Below, piece after piece: positions 50,401 to 57,644 of a stretch of DNA of 64,000 bases (within the stretch, counting starts at the first letter, position 1; each line of letters opens with the position of its first letter). A program made the position numbers and the translations under genes. The DNA lies in assembly GCF_016464385.1 (NCBI RefSeq), contig NZ_JADMLH010000001.1, positions 643,431-707,430 of the forward strand. The letters run 5' to 3'. The DNA is from Nucisporomicrobium flavum. GTDB lineage: Bacteria; Actinomycetota; Actinomycetes; Mycobacteriales; Micromonosporaceae. The notes under the pieces were generated by a model. The model saw only the letters and a list, made by a program, of their open reading frames with translations. It was not told the origin of the DNA and did not search any database.

Positions 50401-50975
50401 TGGTGATGGACACCGAGGTGTACTCCAACACCGGCGGGCAGATGTCCAAGGCGACCCCGCTGTCGGCGGTCGCCAAGTTCGCCGCCGGCGGCAAGCGCAC
50501 CCCGAAGAAGGACCTGGCGCTGCAGGCCATCGCGTACGGCAACGTGTACGTCGCGCGCGTGGCGATGGGTGCCGACCCGCAGCAGACCCTGCGGGCGTTG
50601 CGCGAGGCGGAGGCCTATCCCGGGCCGTCGCTGGTGATCGCGTACTCGCACTGCATCGCCCACGGCATCGACATGCGCAAGGGCATGGACCAGCAGCACC
50701 GTGCCGTGGCGTCGGGGTACTGGCCGCTCATGCGCTACGACCCGGTGCTGCGGGCGGCCGGGGAGAACCCGTTCCTGCTGGACTCCCCGCGCCCCCGGCT
50801 GCCGCTGAGCGCGTACACGGAGCGGGAGCTGCGGTTCCGGCAGCTCGGCCGGACCGATCCCGCCGAGGCCGAGCGGCTGGCCGTGCTCGCCCAGGAGGAG
50901 GTGGACCGGCACTGGCAGGTCTACGAGGAGATGGCCGCCCGGGGACCGGAGCGCTTCCCGGCCGCGGCGGGCTGA
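47421..50975 (+). CDS. nifJ: Pyruvate:ferredoxin (flavodoxin) oxidoreductase, single-chain
   Basis: An 1184-residue multi-domain PFOR. The N-terminal pyruvate/TPP domain has YPITPSSPMAELADEW and GALTTTFTASQGLLLM; the gamma domain has FFGLGSDGTVGANKNTIK; two [4Fe-4S] motifs CIQCGTCSFVCP (about 688) and CTGCGLCVEACP (about 744) follow; the proximal-cluster/TPP domain has FSLACAGCGETPYLKL (about 815) and GGDGWAYDIGSGG (about 968). It oxidises pyruvate to acetyl-CoA and CO2 with reduced ferredoxin or flavodoxin. Such enzymes are oxygen-sensitive, which fits hypoxic control. Translationally coupled to the GltD-like flavoprotein (ATGA). Confidence 0.96.
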   Translation: MTRTTIDGNEAAVSVAYRLNEVCCIYPITPSSPMAELADEWSTARRPNIWGSVPTVVEMQSEGGAAGALHGALQSGALTTTFTASQGLLLMIPNMYKIAGELSPAVLHVAARSLAAQGLSIFGDHSDVMAVRATGFALLASASVQEAHDLALVAQAATLRTRVPFVHFFDGFRTSHELNTVELLTDDDLRALVPAGLVRAHRGRSLSPERPFIRGTAQNPDVYFQGRETVNPYYARVPDAVQEAMDALAGRTGRRYGIVDYHGDPRAERVLVIMGSGAQTAAETALHLIAGGERVGVVQLRLFRPFPAAEVAAAVPPTARRIAVLDRTKEPGSQGEPLFLDVIAALAEHGTGPLPTVIGGRYGLGSKEFTPGMVAGIFAELAREEPRRRFTVGIVDDVGGTSLPYGPLDIEPPGTVSAVFFGLGSDGTVGANKNTIKILGADPHTHAQGYFVYDSKKSGSMTVSHLRFGPAPIHAPYLVTRAGFVGCHHLSLLDRADVLAPAAEGATLLLNTAGTAQEVWDSLSRPVQEQIIAKGLRVYAVDADRVATEAGLPGRTNTVLQTCFFAISGVLPRDTAIDRIKQSIAKTYERRGAEVVARNHAAVDRALAALQEVPVPGSVTATHDRPPVVPDTAPAFVRTVTAAMMAGHGDRLPVSALPADGTYPGGTTAYEKRNVSDLVAVWDPDLCIQCGTCSFVCPHSVIRSTFYDLKELAGAPDGFASAPLNARGVPDAQFTLQVYLEDCTGCGLCVEACPVAAADDPEQKAINLRPREPELRRGRENIAFFETLPQADRSRVDFESVRGTQFLQPLFEFSLACAGCGETPYLKLLSQLFGDRLQIANATGCSSIYGGNLPTTPWTRNREGRGPAWSNSLFEDNAEFGLGFRLAADLHQGLAAARLTELRDRLGPELVDAVLNAPQRRESEFAAQRARLAQVQERLAGLDPADPAVADLRSVLDHLVRRSVWIVGGDGWAYDIGSGGLDHVLATGRDVNVLVMDTEVYSNTGGQMSKATPLSAVAKFAAGGKRTPKKDLALQAIAYGNVYVARVAMGADPQQTLRALREAEAYPGPSLVIAYSHCIAHGIDMRKGMDQQHRAVASGYWPLMRYDPVLRAAGENPFLLDSPRPRLPLSAYTERELRFRQLGRTDPAEAERLAVLAQEEVDRHWQVYEEMAARGPERFPAAAG

Positions 50976-50976
50976 C

Positions 50977-51006
50977 CGGCAGGGGCCCCGCGCGGGGCCC
51001 CTGCCG
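50977..51006. terminator. Terminator of the GltD-PFOR operon
   Basis: CGGCAGGGGCCCC and GGGGCCCCTGCCG, a perfect 13-pair stem with loop gcgc, between the convergent PFOR and alcohol dehydrogenase genes. Confidence 0.87.
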
Positions 51007-51013
51007 CGGCTCC

Positions 51014-52060
51014 TCAGGGCACGACGACCGCGCGTCCCTGCAGCTCACCGGCCCGCATCTCGTCGTACGCGGTGACCGCCTCGGACAGCGCGAACCGGCA
51101 GATCTGCGGGGTCAGCATCCCGCGGGCCGCCAGGTCGAGCACCTCGACGAGCTCCGGCCGGGTGCCCCAGTACGTGGTCTGGATGCTGACCTCGTACGGC
51201 GTCGAGAAGAACGACAGCGGCAGCGTGCCGCCGCCGATCCCGACGAGCGTGAGGTCGCCCAGGCTGCGGACGGTGCCGGCGGCCAGCGCGAGCGTGTCGT
51301 CGCTGCCGACGAAGTCGAGCACCACGTCGGCGCCGTGACCGCCGGTCGCGTCACGGATCGCCTCGGCGGGGTTGTCCTCCGCGGACAGCACCAGGTCCGC
51401 GCCGAACTGCCGGGCCAGGTCCAGCGCGTCCTTGCGGAGGTCGACGGCGATGACCCGGGCGGCCGTGGTCGCCTTGAGGATCTGCACCGCCAGGTGCCCG
51501 AGGCCGCCGACGCCGATGACCAGCGCGGTGCTGCGCGGGGTCAGCTTCGGCCACGAGCGGCGGATCGCGTGGTACGGCGTGAGCCCTGCGTCGGTCAGCG
51601 GCGCGGCGTGCAGCGGGTCCAGCCCGGGCGGCAGCGGGACGAGGTGGCGGGCGTCGGGCACCAGCAGGTACTCGGCCATGCCGCCGTCCAGGCCGAGCCC
51701 GCCGCCCCCGGAGGGTACGGGCGCCTCCGCCGGATGGTCGCAGTACGACTCGGCGCCGAGCCGGCAGCGGTCGCAGGAGCCGCAGCCCCACGCGCCGTAC
51801 ACCGCCACCGGCGTACCCTCCGCGAGGCCGGTGACGCCGGGGCCGAGCCGGTGCACCCAGCCGGCGGTCTCGTGCCCGAGGGTGAACGGCGGCCCCCACG
51901 GCAGCTGCCCCGCCGTGAAGTCGTGCATGAGGTGCAGGTCGGAGTGGCACGCCCCGGCACCACCCACCTTGATCACGACCTGGCCGGGTCCCGGTACGGG
52001 CTGCGGCACCTCCACCAGCTCGGCGGGCTTCTTCCAGTCCAGCAGTCTGAGCGCGCGCAT
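51014..52060 (-). CDS. Zinc-dependent NAD(P) alcohol dehydrogenase (MDR family)
   Basis: A 348-residue medium-chain dehydrogenase. The catalytic zinc site shows GACHSDLHLMHD and GHETAGWVHRLGPGV, the structural zinc site is CGSCDRCRLGAESYC, and the coenzyme motif is ALVIGVGGLGHLAVQILKA, with VDLRKDALDLA suggesting NAD preference. It is likely to reduce or oxidise short alcohols/aldehydes to balance NADH. The ATG at 52060 has GGGAGGAG upstream. It has a DosR-like box and is divergent from the DoxX gene. It is not closely similar to the second alcohol dehydrogenase of the island at 56502. Confidence 0.92.
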   Translation of the reverse strand: MRALRLLDWKKPAELVEVPQPVPGPGQVVIKVGGAGACHSDLHLMHDFTAGQLPWGPPFTLGHETAGWVHRLGPGVTGLAEGTPVAVYGAWGCGSCDRCRLGAESYCDHPAEAPVPSGGGGLGLDGGMAEYLLVPDARHLVPLPPGLDPLHAAPLTDAGLTPYHAIRRSWPKLTPRSTALVIGVGGLGHLAVQILKATTAARVIAVDLRKDALDLARQFGADLVLSAEDNPAEAIRDATGGHGADVVLDFVGSDDTLALAAGTVRSLGDLTLVGIGGGTLPLSFFSTPYEVSIQTTYWGTRPELVEVLDLAARGMLTPQICRFALSEAVTAYDEMRAGELQGRAVVVP

Positions 52061-52122
52061 CGCCGTCTCCTCCCACTCGTCTCCCTGAGCCCATCGTCGG
52101 ACCGCGGTTCCGGGTCGCACAC

Positions 52123-52136
52123 GGGGCGAACGTCCC
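52123..52136 (-). promoter_or_regulatory. DosR-like box, alcohol dehydrogenase
   Basis: Minus strand GGGACGTTCGCCCC, 63 bases upstream of the alcohol dehydrogenase start. Confidence 0.62.
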
Positions 52137-52161
52137 GTGCCCGGAATCAGCCCGATCGATC

Positions 52162-52175
52162 GGGACCTAAGTCCC
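52162..52175 (+). promoter_or_regulatory. DosR-like box, DoxX gene (best match)
   Basis: GGGACCTAAGTCCC, 83 bases upstream of the DoxX start, differing by a single base from the GGGACTWWAGTCCC core reported for mycobacterial DosR. Confidence 0.72.
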
Positions 52176-52257
52176 GCCAGGGTCGGGCGGTCAGGCCCGG
52201 GCGCCCGCGCCGGAAGCGGTGCATGGTCGGAACAGGACACCGAATGAGGAGGACACC

Positions 52258-52845
52258 ATGACGACCATCGGCCGCGGAGCTGCGGCTCACCACCTCGAGC
52301 ACGTCGAGGCACCCGGTCACATGCTTACCAAGACGGCCGCCCGGGCGCTGGCCGTATTCCGCATTTCCCTCGGGTTCGTCTTCCTGTGGGCGTTCCTCGA
52401 CAAGACCTTCGGATGGAACTACGCCACCCCGTCCGCGCGGGCCTGGATCAACGGCGGCTCCCCGACCAAGGGATTCCTCTCCCACGTCGACCTCGGCCCG
52501 TTCCAGGGCACGTTCAACTCGATGGCCGGCAACGTCGTGGTGGACTGGCTGTTCATGCTCGGCCTGCTCGGCATCGGCGTCGCCCTCATCCTCGGCATCG
52601 GGATGCGCATCGCCGCCGCGGCTGCCACGCTGATGATGGCGTTCATGTGGTTCGCCGAGTTCCCGCTCGCGCAGCACACCAGCACCGGTGAGCCCAGCGG
52701 CTCGAACAACCCCATCACCGACTACCACTTCATGTACGCCCTCGGCGCGATCGTCGCCGCGCTGACGTACGCCGGACACACCTGGGGCCTGGGCCGCTGG
52801 TGGGCACAGCTGCCCTTCGTGCAGCGCAACCGTTGGCTGATCTGA
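52258..52845 (+). CDS. DoxX/DoxD-like membrane protein
   Basis: A 195-residue membrane protein with four hydrophobic helices: ALAVFRISLGFVFLWAFLDKTFG, a segment around DWLFMLGLLGIGVALILGIGM, AAAAATLMMAFMWFAEFPL, and FMYALGAIVAALTYAG. The RxxLGxxFLwaFldKtFGw opening is the DoxX family pattern. DoxX/DoxD proteins are subunits of quinone-linked oxidoreductases in archaea and part of a membrane redox complex in mycobacteria; the role here is unknown. ATG 52258 follows GAGGAGG. It is preceded by the best DosR-like box of the window and followed by the transhydrogenase operon 143 bases on. Confidence 0.86.
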   Translation: MTTIGRGAAAHHLEHVEAPGHMLTKTAARALAVFRISLGFVFLWAFLDKTFGWNYATPSARAWINGGSPTKGFLSHVDLGPFQGTFNSMAGNVVVDWLFMLGLLGIGVALILGIGMRIAAAAATLMMAFMWFAEFPLAQHTSTGEPSGSNNPITDYHFMYALGAIVAALTYAGHTWGLGRWWAQLPFVQRNRWLI

Positions 52846-52988
52846 CGCCGGCCGGCGCCGGCCACGGCGCCGGACGCGAGATCGGACGGTACGAGCAGCC
52901 GTCCGGCCGGGGCCTCACGGCGGTCGACCCGGCCGGGCGGCTTTCACCCGCGACGTGACGTGACCGAGCGAGGGGACGGAGAGCGCGC

Positions 52989-54131
52989 ATGACGACCATC
53001 GGTGTGGTCCGTGAGACGGCTGCCGGGGAACGGCGGGTGGCCCTGGTCCCGGAGGACGTCGGCCGGCTGCGGCGGGACGGCCTGCAGGTCGTCGTCGAGG
53101 CCGGCGCCGGGAGCGGCGCCTGGTACGCCGACACCGACTACGCCGACGCCGGCGCGACGGTCACCAGCCGGGTCCAGGTCTACGCCGACAGCGACGTCCT
53201 GCTGTGCGTGACCCCACCCGAGGACGCCGACGCACTGCACGCGGGCCAGGTCCTCGTCGGGCTCCTCGCCCCCCGTCGCGACCCGGTGCGGTTCCGGCAG
53301 CTGGCCGCGACCGGCGTCACCGCAATCAGCCTCGACCTGCTCCCCCGCACCCTGAGCCGCGCCCAGGCCATGGACGCCCTCACCTCGCAGGCCAACGTCG
53401 CCGGTTACAAGGCTGCGCTGGTCGCCGCGGACGCGTACGGCGCGTACCTGCCGATGCTCATGACCGCCGCCGGCACGGCCCGCCCGGCGCGGGTGCTGGT
53501 CCTCGGCGCCGGGGTCGCCGGCCTGCAGGCGCTCGCCACCGCGCGCCGCCTCGGTGCGGCCGTCACCGGCTACGACGTGCGGGAGGCGGCCCGGGAGGAC
53601 ATCGCCTCGACCGGCGCCGCCGTGCTGACCCTTGACGTGCCCGCCGCGACCGGTGAGGGCGGGTACGCCCGCCGGCTGTCGGAGGACGAGGCCCGGGCGC
53701 AGCAGGAGGCGCTGGACACCGCCGTCGCCGGGTTCGACATCGTCATCACCACCGCCCAGGTCCCGGACGGCCGCCCGCCATTACTGGTCACGGCCGCCGC
53801 GCTCGAGGCGATGCGGCCCGGCTCGGTGGTCGTGGACGCGGCTTCCGGGCCGCTCGGCGGCAACGTGGCGGGCTCCGAGCCGGGCCGGACCGTGGTGAGC
53901 GCCCGCGGCGTCACCGTCGTCGGCGCCGCGGACCTGCCCGCCCGGGTACCGAAGGCGGCGTCGACCGCGTACTCCCGCAACCTGTGCGCGCTGCTGGCCG
54001 GCCTGATCCGCGACGGGGCGGTGGCCGTCGACCCGGACGACGAGATCCACGCGGCCGTGGTCGTGGCCCGCGACGGCGAGGTCGTGCACCCGGCGGTCCG
54101 CGCCGCCACGAGCGAGGAGGTTCCCTCATGA
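52989..54131 (+). CDS. pntAA: NAD(P) transhydrogenase alpha subunit, part 1 (PntAA)
   Basis: A 380-residue soluble NAD(H)-binding subunit (domain I). It starts TTIGVVRETAAGERRVALVPEDV, with VLVLGAGVAGLQALATARRLGAAVTGYDVR as the NAD site and PPLLVTAAALEAMRPGSVVVD later. With PntAB and PntB it makes the proton-translocating transhydrogenase that interconverts NADH + NADP and NAD + NADPH at the membrane. The operon order pntAA-pntAB-pntB with 4-base overlaps is the split-alpha arrangement of many bacteria. There is no clear DosR-like box directly upstream. It may be read through from doxX. Confidence 0.95.
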   Translation: MTTIGVVRETAAGERRVALVPEDVGRLRRDGLQVVVEAGAGSGAWYADTDYADAGATVTSRVQVYADSDVLLCVTPPEDADALHAGQVLVGLLAPRRDPVRFRQLAATGVTAISLDLLPRTLSRAQAMDALTSQANVAGYKAALVAADAYGAYLPMLMTAAGTARPARVLVLGAGVAGLQALATARRLGAAVTGYDVREAAREDIASTGAAVLTLDVPAATGEGGYARRLSEDEARAQQEALDTAVAGFDIVITTAQVPDGRPPLLVTAAALEAMRPGSVVVDAASGPLGGNVAGSEPGRTVVSARGVTVVGAADLPARVPKAASTAYSRNLCALLAGLIRDGAVAVDPDDEIHAAVVVARDGEVVHPAVRAATSEEVPS

Positions 54132-54424
54132 GCCCGCTGCTGATGGCGGACATCACCGTGTTCCTGCTGAGCCTGCTCGTGGGGTTCGAGGTGATCAGCA
54201 AGGTGCCGGCCACCCTGCACACCCCGCTGATGTCCGGCGCGAACGCGATCCACGGCGTCGTGATCGTCGGCGTGATGCTGCTCGCCGCGACGGCCACCAC
54301 GGTCACCGGCTACGTGCTGGTGCTGATCGGGGCCGCGTTCGCCGCCATGAACGTCACCGGCGGCTACGTGGTCACCGAACGCATGCTGGCGATGTTCCGC
54401 CCACGGCGGGAGGAGAAGCCGTGA
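54128..54424 (+). CDS. pntAB: NAD(P) transhydrogenase alpha subunit, part 2 (PntAB)
   Basis: A 98-residue membrane subunit with three helices: DITVFLLSLLVGFEVI, VVIVGVMLLAATATTVTGYV and LIGAAFAAMNVTGGYVVTERML. VPATLHTPLMSGANAIHGV is the conserved PntAB loop motif. It forms part of the proton channel with PntB. The ATG overlaps the pntAA stop after GAGGAGG, and its own stop overlaps the GTG of pntB. Confidence 0.95.
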   Translation: MSPLLMADITVFLLSLLVGFEVISKVPATLHTPLMSGANAIHGVVIVGVMLLAATATTVTGYVLVLIGAAFAAMNVTGGYVVTERMLAMFRPRREEKP

Positions 54425-55839
54425 CGACCTTCGACACCGCCATCCACCTGGTCTACCTGGCCGCCGCGACCTGCTTCGTGCTGGGCCTGCACCTGATGAA
54501 CTCCCCCGGTACGGCCCTGCGCGGCAACCGGCTGTCGGCGGCGGGCATGGCCGCAGCGGTGCTCGCGACCGGCGCGGTGCTGGTACGCGACCACGGCATC
54601 ACCGTCTGGGCCGTCACGGCCCTCACCGCGGGGGCCGCGGCCGGCGCCGTCGCCGGTCTGATCACGGCGCGGCGCGTGCCGATGACGGCGATGCCCCAGC
54701 TGGTCAGCCTCTTCAACGCCGTCGGCGGCGGCGCGGCCGCGCTGATCGCGCTGGGCGACGCGGTCCAGCGCAGCCAGGAGGCCGGTACGCCGGGCCTGCA
54801 GACCACGATCACCACCGTGCTCGACGTCCTCATCGGCGGCGTGACGCTGAGCGGGTCGCTCGTCGCCTCCGGAAAGCTCGCCGGCCTGGTACCCGGCCGG
54901 CCGGTCACCGTGCCCGGCGGAAGGTGGGCCACCGTCCTCCTCGCGCTCGCCACCGCCGGGCTCGCCGGGCTCTACCTGACCGGGCGCACCGGGGCGCTCG
55001 GCCTGTCCGGCATCGGCGTCGCCGCGCTGGCCGCGGGCATCCTGCTCACCCTGCCGATCGGCGGCGCCGACATGCCGGTCGTCATCTCGCTGCTCAACGC
55101 CTGCACGGGCACCGCGGTCGCCATGGCCGGGTTCGTGCTGGACAGCAGCCCGCTGATCATCGCGGGCGCCCTCGTCGGGGCGGCCGGCGCGATCCTCACC
55201 AAGCTCATGGCCGACGCGATGAACCGCTCGATCGGCGCGATCATCGCGGGCGGGTACGGCACCGGTGACAGCGCCGGGCCGGCCGCGGCGGTGGGCGCGG
55301 GTGCGCCCGTACGGGCGATCACGGCCGAGGACGCGGCGCTGCAACTGGCGTACGCCCACAAGGTCGTCATCGTCCCCGGCTACGGGCTCGCCGCGGCGCA
55401 GGCGCAGCACGAGACGGTCGCCCTCGCCCGCGCGCTGACCGAGCGGGGCGTGCAGGTCAGCTATGGCATCCACCCGGTCGCCGGGCGCATGCCCGGGCAC
55501 ATGAACGTGCTGCTGGCGGAGGCGGACGCGCCGTACGAGCAGCTCAAGGACCTCGACGAGATCAACCCGGAGTTCCCCGGCACCGACGTGGCGCTGGTGG
55601 TGGGCGCCAACGACGTCACCAACCCGGCGGCGCGGCGGCCCGGCAACCCGGTCTCCGGCATGCCGATCCTCGACGTGGACCGGGCCCGCACGGTGATCGT
55701 CATCAAACGATCGCTGGGCCACGGGTACGCCGGCATCGACAATGAGCTGTACACCCGCCCGGGCACCGCGATGCTCTTCGCCGACGCGAAGAAGGGCCTC
55801 GCCCAGCTGCTCGCCGGGGTGCGCGAGTACGCGGCATGA
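54421..55839 (+). CDS. pntB: NAD(P) transhydrogenase beta subunit (PntB)
   Basis: A 472-residue protein with about nine membrane helices in the first 280 residues (MTAMPQLVSLFNAVGGGAAALIA, ADMPVVISLLNACTGTAVAMAGF) and the NADP-binding domain III. That domain has VIVPGYGLAAAQAQ, YGIHPVAGRMPGHMNVLLAEA, LVVGANDVTNPAARR and VIKRSLGHGYAGIDNELY. It completes the proton-linked transhydrogenase. The GTG start follows GGAGGAG and overlaps the pntAB stop. Confidence 0.96.
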   Translation: MTTFDTAIHLVYLAAATCFVLGLHLMNSPGTALRGNRLSAAGMAAAVLATGAVLVRDHGITVWAVTALTAGAAAGAVAGLITARRVPMTAMPQLVSLFNAVGGGAAALIALGDAVQRSQEAGTPGLQTTITTVLDVLIGGVTLSGSLVASGKLAGLVPGRPVTVPGGRWATVLLALATAGLAGLYLTGRTGALGLSGIGVAALAAGILLTLPIGGADMPVVISLLNACTGTAVAMAGFVLDSSPLIIAGALVGAAGAILTKLMADAMNRSIGAIIAGGYGTGDSAGPAAAVGAGAPVRAITAEDAALQLAYAHKVVIVPGYGLAAAQAQHETVALARALTERGVQVSYGIHPVAGRMPGHMNVLLAEADAPYEQLKDLDEINPEFPGTDVALVVGANDVTNPAARRPGNPVSGMPILDVDRARTVIVIKRSLGHGYAGIDNELYTRPGTAMLFADAKKGLAQLLAGVREYAA

Positions 55840-55850
55840 GGAGGCGCCCG

Positions 55851-56444
55851 ATGGTCCAGTCGCCGGCCGCCCGGCGCACCGCGCTGCTGCACCGCATGCT
55901 GCTGGTACGCCACCTCGAGGCGAGCCTCGACCAGCCCGCCCACGACGAGGCCCTGACGGCCGGGGTGGTCAGCGCGCTGGGCGCCGGCGACACGCTGGTG
56001 TGCCCGCGGACCGGGTGGCCGCTCGCGCTGCTCTTCGGCGGCCGGATCACGACGGCGCCGATCACCACCGGCGTCCTCGCCGTCGAGCTCGTGGACGCCG
56101 GCGGCGGGCCGGGGGTGCTGTTCTGCCGGGCCCGGCAGGTGCCGCCGACGCCACCCCCGCCGGCCCCGAGCGTCATCGACAGCGTCGACGTGGAGGCGAT
56201 CGCGCGGACGGCCTGGACGGGCCTCGCCGCCGTGCGCGGCGGCGCGCCCGCCTGCCGGTTCACGCTGCGGGCCGCGGCGGCCGGCGACGACCCGGTCGAG
56301 CTGCTCGCCGCCCGGATGCGCCTCGATCACCAGCTCGACGACGGCACGCTGCGCGCGATCGACCGCGACGCCCGGGCGCACGTGGCCGCGTTGTTGCAGG
56401 CCGGGACGCCGGAGGTCCCGGATGATCAGGACCGCCGACTCTGA
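55851..56444 (+). CDS. Truncated/degenerate 2-oxoacid dehydrogenase E1 alpha-like protein
   Basis: A 197-residue protein. The N-terminus (TALLHRMLLVRHLEASLDQPA...ALGAGDTLVCPRTGWPLALLFGG) and the C-terminus (DDPVELLAARMRLDHQLDDGTLRAIDRDARAHVAALLQAG) resemble the first and last segments of pyruvate dehydrogenase E1 alpha subunits. The middle, with the thiamine diphosphate GDG...N motif, is missing and replaced by a short stretch with a poly-Pro run. Full E1 alpha is about 330-380 residues, so it cannot be a working decarboxylase on its own. I chose ATG 55851, which has GAGGAGG six bases before it; ATG 55836 overlaps pntB. Its function is unknown; a regulatory or structural paralogue is possible. 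Confidence 0.55.
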   Translation: MVQSPAARRTALLHRMLLVRHLEASLDQPAHDEALTAGVVSALGAGDTLVCPRTGWPLALLFGGRITTAPITTGVLAVELVDAGGGPGVLFCRARQVPPTPPPPAPSVIDSVDVEAIARTAWTGLAAVRGGAPACRFTLRAAAAGDDPVELLAARMRLDHQLDDGTLRAIDRDARAHVAALLQAGTPEVPDDQDRRL

Positions 56445-56501
56445 CCGCCCCCGCCCCCGCCGGGTCAGGCTGGGTGCAGGAGCGCAGAGACGGAGGTAGC
56501 C

Positions 56502-57512
56502 ATGCGAGCAGCGGTCGTCACCGGCTTCGACAAGCCCCTCGAGATCAGGGAGGTCCCGAAGCCCGCGCCCGCGGCCGGGCAGGTCCTCGTCCGGATCGAG
56601 GCCAGCGGGCTGTGCCACACCGACATCCACGCCGCCCAGGGCGACTGGCCCGTCAAGCCGGCCCCGCCGTTCGTGCCCGGCCACGAGGGCGTCGGCATCG
56701 TCGAGGAGCTCGGCACGGGCGTGACCGGGCACGGCCTCGGCGACCGCGTCGCGATCCCCTGGCTGGGGCACGCCTGCGGCACCTGTGAGTACTGCGTCAC
56801 CGGCTGGGAGACGCTGTGCGAGTCGCAGCAGAACACCGGATACTCCATCGACGGCGGGCACGCCGAGTTCGCCGTGGCCGACGCCCGGTACGTGGTCCGC
56901 GTCCCCGAGGGCATCGACCCGGCCGAGGCCGCGCCGCTGACCTGTGCGGGTGTCACCACGTACAAGGCGGTCAAGGTCGGCGGGGTCACCCCGGGCGACC
57001 GGGTCGCGATCTTCGGCATCGGCGGGCTGGGCCACCTCGCCCAGCAGTACGCGCAGATCTTCGGCGGCGAGACGATCGCGGTGGACGTCACCGAGGAGAA
57101 GCTCTCCCTGGCCAAGCAGCTCGGCGCGGCCCACGTGATCAATGCGGCCCGGCAGGACCCGGTCGCGGCGATCGAGGCGCTCGGCGGCGCCGACGTGGCC
57201 GTGGTGCTCGCGGCCGACCCGCGCGTCATCGAGCAGGCCCACGCCTGCCTGCGCCGGGGCGGCCGGCTGATCCTGGTGTCGCTGCCCAAGGACAACGCCA
57301 TCTCGCTGCCCGTCTTCCAGACCGTGCTCAAGGGCATCCGGATCATCGGCTCGATCGTCGGCACCCGCGCCGACCTGGCCGAGGTGTTCCGGCTGCACGC
57401 GGCCGGGCGTACCCGCGTGCTGTTCGAGCCGCGCGCGCTGGAGGACATCAACCAGGCGATCGCCGACGTGCTGGCCGGCCGGGTTCCCGCCCGGCTGGTG
57501 CTCATGCCCTGA
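56502..57512 (+). CDS. adhP: Zinc-dependent alcohol dehydrogenase, AdhP type
   Basis: A 336-residue dehydrogenase with SGLCHTDIHAAQGDWPVKP and GHEGVGIVEELGTGV (catalytic zinc), CGTCEYCVTGWETLCESQQNTGY (structural zinc) and VAIFGIGGLGHLAQQYAQIFGG (NAD site, with VDVTEEKL). This pattern fits AdhP/AdhT-type ethanol dehydrogenases that regenerate NAD+ by reducing acetaldehyde. No acetaldehyde dehydrogenase is in the window. The ATG has GGAGG. The gene follows the pnt operon by 57 bases and is closed by a perfect 17-pair hairpin before the pyruvate formate-lyase gene. Confidence 0.92.
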   Translation: MRAAVVTGFDKPLEIREVPKPAPAAGQVLVRIEASGLCHTDIHAAQGDWPVKPAPPFVPGHEGVGIVEELGTGVTGHGLGDRVAIPWLGHACGTCEYCVTGWETLCESQQNTGYSIDGGHAEFAVADARYVVRVPEGIDPAEAAPLTCAGVTTYKAVKVGGVTPGDRVAIFGIGGLGHLAQQYAQIFGGETIAVDVTEEKLSLAKQLGAAHVINAARQDPVAAIEALGGADVAVVLAADPRVIEQAHACLRRGGRLILVSLPKDNAISLPVFQTVLKGIRIIGSIVGTRADLAEVFRLHAAGRTRVLFEPRALEDINQAIADVLAGRVPARLVLMP

Positions 57513-57550
57513 CGATCGGCCCCGGGCCGACGCCCCCGGCGCGCCCACAC

Positions 57551-57589
57551 CCGTAGGTCCCGGACGGCCCCGCCGTCCGGGACCTACGG
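57551..57589. terminator. Perfect 17-pair hairpin after adhP, overlapping a DosR-like box
   Basis: CCGTAGGTCCCGGACGG and CCGTCCGGGACCTACGG with loop ccccg form a perfect inverted repeat between adhP and pflB. It is a strong terminator candidate. Its 3' arm is also the left and central part of the DosR-like box of pflB. Confidence 0.85.
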
Positions 57590-57592
57590 CCC
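57579..57592 (+). promoter_or_regulatory. DosR-like box, pyruvate formate-lyase operon
   Basis: GGGACCTACGGCCC, 53 bases upstream of the pflB start, embedded in the 3' arm of the hairpin. Confidence 0.66.
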
Positions 57593-57644
57593 TGATCGGA
57601 ACGATCACGGCCGGGAGAAGCTGGAAGCAGAACAAGGAGGAATC

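Noticed and set aside
52905..52935. DosR-like box before pntAA (GGGGCCTCACGGCG)
   Set aside because: The arms are not complementary at consensus spacing; likely chance GC-rich sequence.
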